Program-made: the position numbers and the translations under genes
The notes under the pieces: generated by a model
What the model was told of the DNA's origin: nothing
Database searches by the model: none
The model's input: only the letters and a program-made list of their open reading frames with translations
Shown here: piece by piece, positions 34,570 through 47,080 of the stretch
How the letters are laid out: the number at the start of each line of letters is the position of its first letter
Position numbering within the stretch: position 1 is the stretch's first letter
Assembly (NCBI GenBank): GCA_012064385.1
Contig: QRDG01000473.1
Coordinates: forward strand, 6,747,056 to 6,811,055
Reading direction: 5' to 3'
DNA from: Puccinellia tenuiflora
Lineage: Eukaryota > Streptophyta > Magnoliopsida > Poales > Poaceae
DNA length: 64,000 nt

Positions 34570-36530
34570 GTTCACAGATTTTTTCCGCTATTTCGACAGA
34601 AAATATAATCACTTCACTATGATTTCATAGCATTGCCGCCCGATTACGGCGTTTTTCGGCGAGTTAATGATTCTCAAGTGGTATAGTGTCTTGTAGCCAA
34701 TTTTGCCATGCATGGTATACATTTCTGAACATAGGTCCTGCCTGATGGTTCATCACTCACATGCTTTCTTTCTCCTAGACAAGCCCGCTGAAACTTGGAA
34801 AAGCTGTCTGTGTTGATGTAGGAAGAAAGCAGAATGCATTTTTTGATACAATGCTGTTTTGATAGGTAACTAGTATCTGTTTAGCTGTACGTACAGCTCC
34901 CCGTGAGACAAGTCACAGTTCATTGACACACGGGAGCAAGTAAATACTCTCCCAAGTCACAGTTCATTCCAGAAAACAAAATGTAGGTACAGGGGGACAA
35001 CTTACAGGATTGGACAAATTAACAAGTGCAATCTGCCTGTGTGTGTGTGGAAAGAAAACAGGATGCAGTTCTTTTTCACGGAAAACTCGCTTCCTGTAAA
35101 ATACTCTCAAGGTTTTTGTTTTCTGGAATGAAACTATTCCGTCGGAATTACATTATAAGCTTGTATCACGAAAGCAATGGCAATTAGATCAGCTGCAAAG
35201 ATAGAGCTACGTTAAGAAAAGAAAAGGAAAAAACAAGAATTTCACATTACGTTTCAGAAAAAAGATCTTTTCGGATTAAACACTCTAGCAAAATTTCATA
35301 CCATGCATCCATATAACCGAATACTTGTCTCTAGCGATAGTAAAAATTGATTTTAGATAGTTTTCTCGGCCTACAAGAACTTGATAATATGCTTTCGTGA
35401 AGACTAGAAATTGGTTTGATCATTTGTGTTGTTTACGTTGCAACGCATTGTTTACAGGGATATCAAGAACACACCCCGGCGGTACTAACCCTATGCGACA
35501 TGGGGGGACGACTGCGTCGCCGGTCCTTGAGCCCCTCCCCTCCCCCCTCCCCCTCCCCCTCGTCACCATCGGAGGTCTCACCAAGCGAAGCCTTGAGCGT
35601 CGACGGTGTTGGCGGGGTTTTCCCGGGAGGTGACCCCCCGCCCCCCCTATTCTTTCTGCAGTGGCATGCCTTACAATAGATCGACGGTGGCATGGTACTG
35701 CGGTCCATAACAGCAAACTTGACCCGCCGGTGAAGTGGGGGTCTGCCTCCATCGTCGGAGTGCCCCTGTAGCAGCGCCGGTTGCCCCTGGTTCACTAGTG
35801 GGCTATCTGGGGCCGGGAAGGAACTAACGGGCTAGGGTTGCAACGGTGTGGCATCGCTTGTCCGTGGTTATTGCCTGGCACCATGTTAGTGTTGGTGGCG
35901 ACATAATAGGCAGCGGCCCTGGCTCACGACAACACTATGGCGGCTGCAGGAGTGAGATATGTGGTGTGTGCGGTGTTGGTGGCAAGCTACCATTGGACCA
36001 TGATGCTACAACAAGACAACGAAGTGTTGTGGTGGGGCCGAGCATTATTGCACAAATGATGTGTTTTCCAAGGCGTGGTGCGTAGGGTCGGGATGATCGA
36101 TGTGGGGTACTTCGGATGAAAGTCATGCTCGTCTTTGTTGGGTGTCAACAGTGATGGAGTCCGCGTGGTCTAGATCGGTGAAAGACACTCCTTTGTTGAA
36201 ACCATCATTTAGGAGGCACAACTTGGGGAGCACATGGGTTTTTGTGGGTGTTGATCTAGAATGTATGCCATCACGGTGACTCCAAGATGATTTCTTTTGG
36301 AGGGTCGTGCCACTCACTTGTCGACTCCTTAGGCATATAAGGGTGGAGGGTAAATTGACATGGAGAGTTATGCTAGAGCACTCTAGGGTGGTGGTCGACC
36401 TCGGTCGAGACTCCGACCTTGGTGTTCGGTTTTGTATGGGGCATGACCTTTGAGTTCAGTTTGTGTGTGGCTAGTCTTAACTCGTAAGCCAAAATATGTC
36501 GTTCTAGCTTCTAACCTACTCCTTCTATGC
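34570..36530. other. Intergenic; GC-rich unclassified remnant at 35.45-36.45 kb
   Basis: 34570-35440 is AT-rich with nothing recognised; the first part is homologous to 39600-39960 (upstream of the thionin-like pseudogene). 35450-36450 is GC-rich with ORFs on both strands of low-complexity character and no domain. It may be a degraded transposon or gene fragment. Confidence 0.35.
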
Positions 36531-36534
36531 AAAT

Positions 36535-36880
36535 GATACACATTTTCATGCGGAAATTCAATTCGGCTCCCCGGTGCATATGTTCCCTATACCTAAAAAC
36601 CACATTTTGAAATGTCGAAAAATTATGAAAAATATATATGTGGGAACATAGAGTTTCGCAAAAACCAGATATTATTTTCGTGCTGCGTAAAATAGACAAA
36701 AATGTCTCATGGAAAGTCTTGTTTTAGCATAAAAAGTAGGTTTTTCGTGAAACTACTTTTGAAACGTATAGAGTGTGAAGATGTACGCGTGAACTTTTTT
36801 CTAGAATTTTTTTGACGTACTAAAATATATTTTAATTAAAGCATACATCTACATCCGGGTGCCAAAATGCTGCCTCCAAT
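36535..36880. mobile_element. Unclassified short TE-like remnant
   Basis: An AT-rich segment with the texture of grass foldback elements (AAATGTCGAAAAATTATGAAAAATAT, GTGGGAACATAGAGTTTCGC). The ends CTCCCCGGTGCATATG and GCATACATCTACATCCGGGTG are loosely complementary. No target duplication was identified. Confidence 0.35.
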
Positions 36881-37132
36881 TTCATGCTGTATTCTTGAAA
36901 TTTTTTTTTTTTTGCAGCTGAATATTCATTCCAGCAAGACTGTATAAAAAAGTATTGTATATTTGTATGTACGGTTGTGCCTAATTTCCCCCCTTTGGTC
37001 GCAGGAGTTTTATGGTGGGCTTTCTCTGAGAAAAACGTTTTGGGCTTCATTCTCACTAATTTCAGCTTGATTTCTTGCTTCGGGCCGACCGTGGCTGCTG
37101 GTTTGATTTCCGCATTGCCCATTTCCCATCGC

Positions 37133-38407
37133 ATGAGCTGTGAGGAGGGCGAGATGCGCCGCCGTCGCCACCCTCCCTCGCCGGCGGCGCGACCGCCGCT
37201 GGACGACGACGACCTTCTCGCCGAGATCCTCCTCCGCCTCCCCCCGCAGCCCTCCTCCCTTCCCCGCGCCTCCCTCGTCTGCAAGCGCTGGCGCAGCCTC
37301 GCCTCCGACCCAACCTTCTCCCGCCGCTTCCGCATCCACCACCGCCGCAACCCTCCCCTCCTCGGCTGCTTCTTTGAACTTTCTAACAAACTCCGCTTCT
37401 TACATACACTGGATCCCCCCAATCGTGTCCCGGAAGGCCGCTTCCCCTTTCCGTTCGACTCTGGCGACCGCCGCTTATTCCTTGGATGCCGCCATGGCCT
37501 CCTACTCATGCTCCGCTTCTCTCAGGGGACCGCCGAACTCGTGGTGTGGGACCCTGTCAATGGCCACGAGCACCGGCTAGCGTTTCCCCCGTGGTTCGGT
37601 GTGAAGGCATACAAATCGATCAATGCAGCGGTGCTTCGCGCTACCCTCGGAGACATACAAAACTTCCAGGTGGTCTTGGTAAGCACCGACGTCGAACAGC
37701 GAGTGATCGCCTGTGTTTACTCGTCGGAGACCGGTGTATGGGGTAATCTCATCACAACACCGCTTCCACCCAACGTTTCTGATTTTCCTCCGGCCGGGAT
37801 TGATCCGTGCACTCCTGCTGTGCTTGTTGGGGATTCCCTTTACATGTTGCTTCTTGGGAAGTCGTCAAGCATCATTGAGTTCGATGTTGATAGGCGGAAC
37901 CTAGCAGTGATACCTCTGCCTGTGGGATTGGATCCCGAGATGAGTTTCGAGTACTCGGTTATGCGGGCAGAGGGTGGTGGGACTGGTCTCCTCGTTGTGT
38001 CAAACACAGACCGCATCGCCCAATTATGGAAGAGGAAGACCGATTGTGCTGGTGTTGCTTCTTGGGTGCTGGGAAGAACTATTGAACTAGACAGCCTACT
38101 CTCCCTGGATTTACAGAAACATCAGGGCATAGTGATTCAAGGGTTTGCGGAGGAAAATAATGTGGTGTTCTTGTGGGCTTTTGGTGATGTCTTCATGCTT
38201 CAACTTGACTCACTGCAATTCAAGAAACTCCCCGAAATCAACTTGCTTCACCCTCACTGGCATCCATTCGAATGTGTCTATGCTGCAGGTAATACCATGC
38301 CTTATTTACAATGCTCGTATGGAAAAACCAAGCTATTTTCCGATGATTGGTTGATGGAATGCTGTTCGTTATTGCTTATTTACAATGAAACCAATGAACA
38401 GCCTTAG
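37133..38407 (+). CDS. F-box protein copy 2, near-identical to copy 1 but without exon 2
   Basis: The sequence from 36978 onward matches copy 1 (offset 9725) with no difference noticed through the coding exon and only small indels near the 3' end of the match (about 38675, 38795, 38833). The F-box and propeller-like regions are therefore the same as copy 1. The donor after VYAA is kept (38288), but the match ends at about 38885, before the place of exon 2, and no equivalent exon follows. Read through the intron, the ORF ends at 38407 with an altered tail (GNTMPYLQ...NEQP). It should still make an F-box protein with a changed C-terminus. Confidence 0.75.
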   Translation: MSCEEGEMRRRRHPPSPAARPPLDDDDLLAEILLRLPPQPSSLPRASLVCKRWRSLASDPTFSRRFRIHHRRNPPLLGCFFELSNKLRFLHTLDPPNRVPEGRFPFPFDSGDRRLFLGCRHGLLLMLRFSQGTAELVVWDPVNGHEHRLAFPPWFGVKAYKSINAAVLRATLGDIQNFQVVLVSTDVEQRVIACVYSSETGVWGNLITTPLPPNVSDFPPAGIDPCTPAVLVGDSLYMLLLGKSSSIIEFDVDRRNLAVIPLPVGLDPEMSFEYSVMRAEGGGTGLLVVSNTDRIAQLWKRKTDCAGVASWVLGRTIELDSLLSLDLQKHQGIVIQGFAEENNVVFLWAFGDVFMLQLDSLQFKKLPEINLLHPHWHPFECVYAAGNTMPYLQCSYGKTKLFSDDWLMECCSLLLIYNETNEQP

Positions 38408-38884
38408 ACCATATTTGCAACTTCAAGCAACGAACAACCTTCTTTTGTTTAGGCCTTATTTAGGCATTGTAAATTTGCCAAAACACTTAAGCTAACAATT
38501 TTAAGTAATGTTGTATCATTTGTTTATTTTGTTGTTTGGTGAACCCTAGAATATATCTGTAACTGCCCATTAGCCAATAATAACGTATAGTATGTGGCTA
38601 TGCTTTGTGTGCATTCTAATTTCTTCAGTTTTGGCCACTATGGATGTTTAATACTTCATGTTGAACACATGATGAAAATGACATAATTAGGTCCATCACA
38701 AGAACTTGTTTCTTCACTAATAACATTTCTTACACTTACTAGTCTATTACCATTTAAGTAGAGTGAAAGTATTGCTTGATCCTGTGCAGAGTAAAAAAAA
38801 AAACACAGTCATTGTGGACCAATGGAAGCATAAACTTATAAGATGATGCATGCCCCATGACCACTTGCTGTAGCATTTTTACTG

Positions 38885-39250
38885 ATTTGTTAGTGACTAG
38901 TTAGCTCATACATTTCTAAAAGGTTTCTGCTTCCCTACTCCATGAGCCCCTGACATGCCCACTGTTCTTATAGCCTCTATCCAGACCAGATGTAGTCAAA
39001 ACTGCTATATTAGAAGTTGAAGGTGGCACTACACTAATGTTCGCGTTTCAAATGTTGATTTTGTTCATAACGTTGAGATGGTTCAGCTTTGGATCTTTTG
39101 ACACAACAATGACGAACCTAATGTTTACTGCTTGAGTCATAAACAAATTGTGAGAATAACTCCTTAAGTGTTTTCCTGAACTAATAGTACACATTTGTTG
39201 GATTGATTGTATTGCTGGCTCCGCAGGTATCTAGAGTGACATCCTGGTGG
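38885..39250. other. Rearranged flank joining F-box copy 2 to the thionin-like pseudogene
   Basis: Consists of pieces homologous to 30937-31040, 32331-32440 and about 32460-32590, in the same order, but lacking the long-TIR element and about 2 kb present in the copy 1 unit. It ends abruptly in the thionin-like coding sequence at about 39250. Confidence 0.55.
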
Positions 39251-39470
39251 TTGCGCTGCCCGCCCTGCACGAGTCGCCGGCGGTGGTGCTGGGGCTGCAT
39301 TTGTTAGCGCGGAACAGCACGTAGCCGAACCGGGGCAACATGGTGCCTGCACCCAGGGTAGCACTCCTTGTAGCACGCACATAACTCGGACTTGGCGCTG
39401 GCGGCACCTCCTGCCCGAACAGCATCACGAGGAGGAGAACGCACAGGACGGCGGTCTTATTTGACTCCAT
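39250..39470 (-). pseudogene. Thionin-like pseudogene (frameshifted, lacks exon 2)
   Basis: Starts at ATG 39470 with the same signal-peptide pattern as the copy at 34442 (CVLLLVMLFGQEV). A one-base deletion just after that point shifts the frame, so the cysteine pattern is read in another frame until ANKCSPSTTAG reappears. The intron and second exon are missing; the sequence is cut at about 39250 by the rearrangement. The upstream region is homologous to that of copy 1. Confidence 0.75.
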
Positions 39471-39599
39471 CTCCTTCCTCTTACAAGCTACCGACCTACC
39501 GTTGCTTCTTCAGAGCTGGTGTGGTGATTGGTGATACTCTAATAATTTTTGGTGTGCGAGCTCTTATATGCATGGCTTCTGAGGGCAATATCGACATTT

Positions 39600-40305
39600 G
39601 AGTTCACAGATATTTTCCGCCAATTCAACAGAAAATATAATCACTATAATTTCATAGCATTGCCGCCTGATTATGCGGCGTGTTTCGGCAAGTGAACGAT
39701 TCTCAAGTGGTAGTGTCATGTATTTCTGAACATAGTCCCTGATGGTTCACCACTCACATGTTTTCTTTCGCCTAGACAAGCCCGTATGAAGATGCCTGTG
39801 TTATTGTAGGAAGAAAACAAAATGCTGTATTGATGCAATGCTGTTCATAGGCAATTGTCTGTTTCCCTGTTTACCTGCACTGCACGTATGAGAAGTCACT
39901 GTTCACTGACACGGCAGCAAGTAAATACTCCAAAGCAGTTAGCAAGCTCCTAAATGTAGTCTAATCCAGGGACTTGATAGGACTGCATGAGTGTTAGTAA
40001 TCCATGTTCTAGAAACATGATTTATCTTTCTTGTACTATTTTAACCTTTTCCTCTCTTCACACTCTTATTACCATGGGTTTCGGTTGGGTTTCATCTCTA
40101 GCCTACCCGACTTGTTTGGGACAAAACGCTCTTAGTGTTGTTGTACGCCTTTTTTCGTGGGCTATATTTGACAACTATAGGAACTGACCGTAGAATTCCC
40201 ACACAAAAAAAGGGGAACTGACCGTACAACCAAATTCTTCCTTGAATTAAGAAACAGAGGAAATCAGAACAAACAATGAGGGAGATCTACCTAATCAAGC
40301 AACAG
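39600..40305. other. Intergenic, no gene seen
   Basis: 39600-39960 is homologous to 34570-34930, the upstream region of thionin-like gene 1. The remainder has only short ORFs. Confidence 0.4.
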
Positions 40306-40747
40306 CACCGACTAGCTACGCATGTCAAAGAAATGCAGATGCCCATCTGTTCTTCCAATCGAAACAATAAACCAAGTGTGTGTGAGAGCATTGCATTGGG
40401 CAACAGATAAATATGGCACCCAGTGGGTGAACTGCGTTCAGTTTTGTTTCTACATCAGGACAGGCAGCTTCATGAGCTGCATTAGCTATTCTCGGCTCCA
40501 CTACAAATTGTCCAGGATTAGGGTAAACAAAAATCCGCCCCCCTGGGCAACCATATACATGAAAAATTCAGGTGGGGATTACTCCCGCCGGTGAAAATTC
40601 AAAAAAACAAAAAAAATTGTCCAGGAGTTCAGGTCAAGTGACGATATCGCCCTGAGAGCTCCAGTGTTGTTGTATAAGATCACAGAAAAACTGACACAGA
40701 GTCTCGCCAGTCACCAGACACTGATTCTGAAGAAGCCATCGCCGGAG
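40306..40747 (+). promoter_or_regulatory. Upstream region of thionin-like gene 3
   Basis: This block (CCGACTAGCTACGCATG...TTCTCGGCTC...TATAAGATCACAGAAAAA) directly precedes the gene at 40748. It recurs twice without a gene at about 46310-46635 and 47350-47640. TATAAGATC at about 40674-40682 is a reasonable TATA box, 70 bp before the ATG. Confidence 0.55.
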
Positions 40748-41239
40748 ATGGAGACGAAGAGGTCGAGAGCGGCCGCCGTTGCCACCCTGTGCGTGCTGCT
40801 CCTCCTCCTCATGCTGTCCGGGCAGCAGCAGCAGGTGGCCGCCATGTCCTTCTGCGATTGCTACCAGCAGTGCCACCCCTGGTGTAGGGACAGCAACCCT
40901 TGGTGGCTCTGCAACGTCGGCTGCGCCGGCAAATGTGACGGCGTCGACAGGGGTGACACCCTCGCCGCCTGCACCATGGTCTGCAGCACGGACACCATCT
41001 GCGGCCCATCGGCGGTAGCACCGGCTGGTAAGACGACGAACCCCCTCTGATGAACATCGGGAATTCTGTGCTGCCGTTCTTGTTTTTCTGTTGACATAAA
41101 GAAGAATCATCTGTTCCTTTGATGATCTTATGCTTGTGTCTCCCATCTTGCGGATGCAGATGGTGTTGAGGATTGTGTACGCGAGTGCAACAAGAGGTGG
41201 GGTACAACAAGAGGTGGGGGCATAACTAACGCCAAGTAA
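40748..41239 (+). CDS. Thionin-like secreted cysteine-rich peptide 3
   Basis: Exon 1 is 40748-41027 and exon 2 is 41160-41239 (119 residues). The signal peptide has a Leu-rich core and ends near VAA. The mature part has 12 cysteines: CDCYQQC, then CNVGCAGKC, CTMVC and CGPS, with the final CVREC from exon 2. The intron sits at the same place as in gene 1. It faces the F-box pseudogene at 43.6-45.9 kb tail to tail, repeating the F-box/thionin-like pairing. The C-terminus after the last Cys pair is Gly/Thr-rich and longer than in gene 1. Confidence 0.75.
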
Positions 41240-41520
41240 CCTTCATCAGAAATAAAGAGTTGAGGAGCCGGTGGATCATGGGATTGGTCATATGACGTTG
41301 GACTGCTGTGATTGCTGCACCAATCGATAAAATGTATTTCGCTTCGGAACACCAGTTGTGAGGAAGTTTACAAATCTGAAACTAAATGCGGTTATCGATA
41401 TGTAGAGGCAAATACCTGCTTATATTGTTGTCTTTGATTTTACATTTCCCTGTCCAGATAATAACAGCAAAACTGTTTATCAGTTTTTTAAAAATCATTA
41501 TGTGACATGTTTATTCTGCA

Positions 41521-43560
41521 AGCCTTAGGAGACTCATCCAAACCCTTCCCTGAATCTCAACGAAAGCAAAATAGTTCAACATTTGTTATCCAGAACCAGG
41601 TAAGCACAAACACACAAAACATGACGTAAGAAGAAATTTGATGGCATAATTCTCCCCAACAGATACAATATGGAACACCAATCAAAGGAAGACAGTGAAC
41701 ATAAGAACACAAAATGCAAGCAAGATCAACTGAAAGATTAATGGAAAGAAGTCATTATGCCTTCATGCCAGTTGGCCAATTGACTATAGAAATTAGATAA
41801 CAAGCGGGATTGAGGAAAATAAGCGAATAGTTCCTACAAGTCCACATCACAGCTGACCAGTTCATGCTACATAGAGGGTAAATCGCAGCAACCAAGCCAA
41901 TTCTGCATCTCGGCCACCAGAGCATAACTCTAGATACCTGCAGGGCAACCATGGCATCAGTAAACCAATTTTCATTCATGGAAATGTCGTTAATGTTATA
42001 TCTGACAATTTTGTATGACTTAAACAGTAAACAAGATAAAACCAAATTTGAAACAGAAAAAACTATAGGTAATTTGTAGTGTAGTGGCACACCTTCAACG
42101 TCTGTATTAGTAATCTTTTGTTACATCTGGCATCTATGGAGGCTAAAGTATTGGGGGAATACGAGGGGTTCATGGAGTAGGAAAGCAGATATTTTGTTAC
42201 ATCTGGCATCTATGGAGGCTAAAGTATTGGGGGAATACGAGGGGTTCATGGAGTAGGAAAGCAGAAACATCCATTTTTTAGCTCATAGGTGTTCTTCTTA
42301 TGAATGCAGAAGCAGCTAGCTAGCCACTAATGGATCATATTTTATCAAGTTCATAAAGTAGAAGCCTTGATAAGGTATCATGCATTAGCCTATTAAAAGA
42401 TGAATTTCCTTCGATCCAAAATATATGTCATTTTTTTTCACTCTGCCCAGCATGAAAAACAACACTTTGACCACAACTTTTGATGATAATATGGTAGTAA
42501 GAAGTACAAATCATGATTAAAGTAGTATTTATGATGAATCTAGTCATGCCATTTGGACCATGTCTTCAATATAAACTGTTAAACATCTACCGTGATCGGC
42601 CAGAAAGCTTAGCTACACATACTTTGGATCAGATAATGGCCAATTACATATGCAACTTAGACTGACAATGAGAGATATGCTGAGAAAATAAATAAGTAAA
42701 CTTCTTAACAATAGTCACTAGAATAATTGGCAATAACTGCAAGCAAAATGATAAGTACAAGATTAAATGAAGGCATACTCTTAAAATATTGCAACAATCA
42801 TCATTTCACTAGGTATCATAATGAAATGGCATAGCCATAAAGTGATAAAGGTAGCATGAAACAAATGATCAGGTATTGTTAGTTCTCATATGGAGGGAAA
42901 AGATACATAAATTAAATTACACCTTCATAGATCCATAACCAAAAACAAATAATCAAAGGCAGTGTAGCAGGTGGCAAAAATAAAAAATAAATAAATATGA
43001 AGCACGAAAAAGGATGTATTTCATTCTGCTACCAGCCTACCACTTTAACATGACAACATTATCATCTATGAGTAGGCACATTCTTTTGCACAAAAGGGTA
43101 AAGAATAAAGTCATTAGCCATCTGAGGAGTTAAGAGGAAGAAGAACCTGCACTACCAGATGGGACTGGGGGGAACTAAGGAGAAGGAAAACTAAAAGCAA
43201 GGCAGCTGGATGGAAGGGGACGGCAAGCAAAAGAGCACATCCAGTAGAGGGGTAAAACATCAGAAAATTAAAGGGAATGTAGTTGCGTGAAGGCATGATG
43301 AAGAGAATGAAGAGCTGTTGAGGAAGGGATGAGGAAGCATGTCCTGGAGAAAAGATCCAAGATGCAGCCTGTCATGAAAGCATGATGGGAGGTGGCCAGG
43401 TTGGCAGCATTAAGCTTACGGTTATAGAGAAAATTTTAGAGCCCTCTCTTGCTATTTGGTACTAGAGGAATGGCAGTAAAAACGAAAAAGGAAAGACATG
43501 GATGATTTTGGAAATAACAGTTCAGATACCTCAACATACATTCAGGAGATAAGCTTGCCT
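41521..43560. other. 3' flank of F-box copy 3, duplicated elsewhere in the window
   Basis: 41521-41800 matches 51930-52170 (shared words CTTCCCTGAATCTCAAC, AAGATCAACTGAAAG, GATGCCAGTTGGCCAATTGAC), and about 41800-43250 matches 62600-63950. A 76-bp segment (TTACATCTGGCATCTATGG...) is directly repeated at 42121 and 42197. A Stowaway-like remnant (TTCGATCCAAAATATATGTCAT) lies at about 42412. No coding gene. Confidence 0.6.
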
Positions 43561-43565
43561 GCTCA

Positions 43566-45875
43566 ACCAGTACATCGCACTACCATATTTTGATCAGCTT
43601 CATCACGTTCACAAGCCATGCCCATTTCTGCAGTCATAAGAAGTCATACAAGGAGGCATCAACAACATATTTTAGATAAACTCAAACTTTAATTTGGAAA
43701 AAACTCGGTTCTTCCCAGAGCCTGCACACTAACTAACATTGTATACTGATTAAAGAATATTCCCAAAACAGTATATACTACTTATATCATAAAAATGAAA
43801 GACTTGCACACTTGGACTATTATCTGATCCGAAAAGACAAGATATCCAGAATTAATAAGCTTGTTCCACGCCATATAAAAAAATATGCTCATACCACTAA
43901 AATCTTAGCAACCAAAGTTATTCGAACTTAAAATAAGATCATCTGTAACTCAATTTATTAGTTTTCTCTGGCAGTGGACTTGCTGTTGGCAGCACGCTCT
44001 CCTACAAGTGATAAAATGAACATTTTCTTGTAGATTTCAAACAAATTCGTCATCATGGATTTAAGATTATTAGCAAGATAGAATCGATAACAATATTCAA
44101 TGAACAAATATAACTAGATTTAAGCGTCCAAATGAACCTATTAAATTAAGGTACCTACATTTCAGCTGGTTCAAGCTAGTATTTCATTTAGTTGTATTTG
44201 ACTTGGGACGAATCTGCACTGCAGCTATGCACGAACACTAATAGTATACGATTCTTCATATGTCAATTGCAGACAACAAAGAGATTTAGTTCGATTATTA
44301 CAAAATGAATTTTGTGAATCTTGGTTTTCATTGCTTTATTGTATGGATATAAATATAGTTAACTAATTAAGACACTGCTAGCTCGACTTGAAGCAGATAG
44401 TTCAATCACAATACCAGTGTGAGATAATATAATAACAGCACCGCTACATATTTGTTGAGAAGCCATAATTCGACAATGAAAGCCCATCGCATGGCTACGG
44501 AAGCCAAAGTGGTGACATAAAAAAGCATAAAGGACACAGTTACCAATAACAAATTTGAATCCAGATTATAACCATGAAACAGAATGCTGCCACACAAGGA
44601 ACACAAACACTGCAGAGCAAATATTCGCTATGTTGAAGAGATCATCAAGCAGCAAAAGAAACAAGTGATATGACACTACTTAAAATTATTAGCTTTAACA
44701 CTACAGGATAAGAATGGCATTCCATCAACCAATTATCGAAAATATCCATGGTTTTGTTACAACAACAGTTTTAAGACATGCTGTTACCTGCAGCATAGAC
44801 ACTTTCTAGTGGATAACAGCTAACACCGATGTTGTCTTCGCTATGTTTATTGAACTTCAACGACTCAAGCTGGACCATGTAGATACCGGCAAATGTCCGC
44901 AAGAGCACCACATTATTTTCCTCAGCATACCCTAACAACCATATGTGCCTCTTTTTCTGTGAGTCTAGGGGAAGTAGCTTGTCCAGTTCAAATGTTCTTC
45001 CCAGCACCCACTAAGCAAGACCATCAGAATCTGTATTCCTCTTCCATAATTGGACAGTGTAGTCTGACAAGGTGAGTAAACCCACCCCGCCACCCTCTGC
45101 TCGCATAACCATCAAGTAGCCGCGATCTTGACCCTTGAAAAGCATCTCCGTTGGCACCCGCGTCACAGCTATGCTCTGCCTACAAAAATCCACCTCTAGA
45201 ATTGCACTTGAACTCAGGCAGTAAATGGAATTCCCGACCAGCACAGGCCACAGGGGGCATGTGCCTTTAAAATAGACGGCGTCGGGAACCGCTGTAGAGA
45301 TGAGATTACTCCACAAGCGGGTCTCCGATGAGTAAATGCAGACGATCGCTCGTAGATTTTGTTCTTGTTTGTAGCCTACCAATACCACCTGGAAGCGGTG
45401 AGCATCTCCAGCAGCTCGAAGCACCGTACCGTCGGTCGGGGGATGGTTCTTGCAAAACCCCGGGGGAGCGGCAACGCGGTGCTGGTCGCCGGTGACGGGG
45501 TCCCATACCAGGACCTGGTCCCGCGATGCGTGGAAGATTAGTACGAGGCCGTGGCGGCATCCGAGGAACATGAAGCAGTACGCCGATCGGAGAGGGGAAG
45601 CGGCTGCGAGGGATACGATTAGGGGCCTCCATCGTGGGTTCAAAGTAGATGTCTCCACCACGCCGGCGGAAGTAACCGAGCAGAGGAGGGTTGCGGCGGT
45701 GGCGGAGGTGGAATCGGCGGATGAAGCCGCGGTCGGTGACGAGGCTGAGCCAGCGGTTGCAGACGGCAGAGGCGCGAGGGAGGGACGATGGCTGCGGGGG
45801 CAGGCGGAGGAGGATCTCGGAGAGAAGATTGTCGTCGTCCAGCGGCGGCGCCGCCGGCAACATCTCGGAGCCCAT
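43566..45875 (-). pseudogene. F-box copy 3 (frameshift and stop)
   Basis: ATG at 45875 (MGSEMLPAAPPLDDDNLL) with F-box LLSEILLRLPPQPSSLPRAS. A 5-bp deletion relative to copy 4 near 45580 moves the frame to the one read as FLGCRHGLVLIF. That frame continues through VLVWDPVTGDQHRV and VQLWKRN to TAG at 45011-45013, exactly where relatives have GVASWVL, and resumes with WVLGRTFELDKLL. The donor after VYAAG is at 44788, and a diverged exon 2 starts at about 43627 (EMGMACERDE, stop near 43566). The intron of about 1.16 kb is AT-rich. Confidence 0.8.
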
Positions 45876-46639
45876 GCGGGGACGGGGAGTGGTGGAGTGG
45901 AAGCAGCCGCCGCAATGTGGACTTGTGAATTGAATCTGCGAGTGAAGGGAAGGTGACCCTAACGCGACACTGGGTGACCCCTGCGAGCCTGATTGGAATT
46001 TGGAAGCCCACAAGAAAAGAGCCCACCATATCTCAAATAATAAAAGGAAAGCCCACTACACAAAATGTACGGTTACAACTTGCCTTTTCTAAACAAACTA
46101 TTTTCACTTATTTTCTTAAAAATGTTCTAAAACAAAAAATTCTAAAAAATACAATCACACGTGTCTAAGGAACCAATATTTCAGATTCAGAGGGCTACAA
46201 TTTTGTGCTTGGCCGGGATAGAACCAGCGTTTAGGTTGCGGCTAGGCGCGGAGGTTGGAGCTCCCTCCTTGACTGACGACTGGTGGGGAAATCAGAGGTC
46301 TATCTTATCAGCCAACACAACCGACTAGCTACGCATGCCAGAGAAATGCCGATGCCCATGCCCATGTGTCCCAATCGAAACAATAAACCTAATGTGTGTG
46401 TGAGCATTGCACTGGACAACCGATAAACATGGCACACAGTGAACGAGCATTTTACCAGGAGGCAGGAGCTGCATTCAGTTATTCTCGGCTCGATTACAAA
46501 TTTTCCAGGGACACATGCAGCTTCATCTTCATGAGCTGCATTCGCTATTCTCGGCTCGATTACAAATTTTCCAGGAAAATTGTATCTGTATAAGATCACA
46601 GAAAAAATGACATGGATAGTCTCACCAGTCATCACAGAA

Positions 46640-46905
46640 TTTTTTTTTTTGGACGAGAAACCGACAGGAGCTCTGCCATTGCATTATAGAAGGATAAAAA
46701 AATACTGAAATTTACAGTGTCAGGCCGTCCCAAAGTGGGGCAGCATAGGAAAAATCGACTACTCCCAAAAAACCTCTGCCACCGTGGATGCCTAAATTGT
46801 GTCTGGAACCTCCCAATTGGAATCCCAATTGAGGGGGGTGCCGGACAAGTGTCCGGCGTTTTTTTTTTCTCCCACACCGGCACTCCCTAAACGGCCGGAC
46901 CCCAG
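46640..46905 (-). mobile_element. LINE 3' tail fragment
   Basis: A T-run at 46640-46650 followed by GGACGAGAAACCGACAGGAGCTCTGCC is the reverse complement of a poly(A)-ended grass LINE tail. The fragment extends to about 46905, where it meets the truncated F-box fragment. No target duplication was found. Confidence 0.6.
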
Positions 46906-47080
46906 AGCAAATGAGGGTTGCGGCGGTGGCGGAGGTGGAATCGGCAGATGAAGCCGCGGTCGGTGACGAGGCTGAGCCAGCGGTTGCAGATGGCAGAGGC
47001 GCGAGGGAGGGACGACGGCTGCGGGGGGAGGCGGAGGAGGATCTCGGAGAGAAGATTGTCGTCGTCCATCTCGTTAGGGA
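46906..47080 (-). pseudogene. F-box 5' fragment
   Basis: Encodes only the F-box segment (DDDNLLSEILLRLPPQPSSL...CNRWLSLVTDRGFI...HRRNPHLL) before being cut by the LINE tail at about 46905. It is nearly identical to the start of copy 3 but lacks about 65 bp around its start codon. Confidence 0.75.

Noticed and set aside
35397..36085. Short plus- and minus-strand ORFs in the GC-rich segment
   Set aside because: Overlapping frames of similar length on both strands without motifs or splice continuity.
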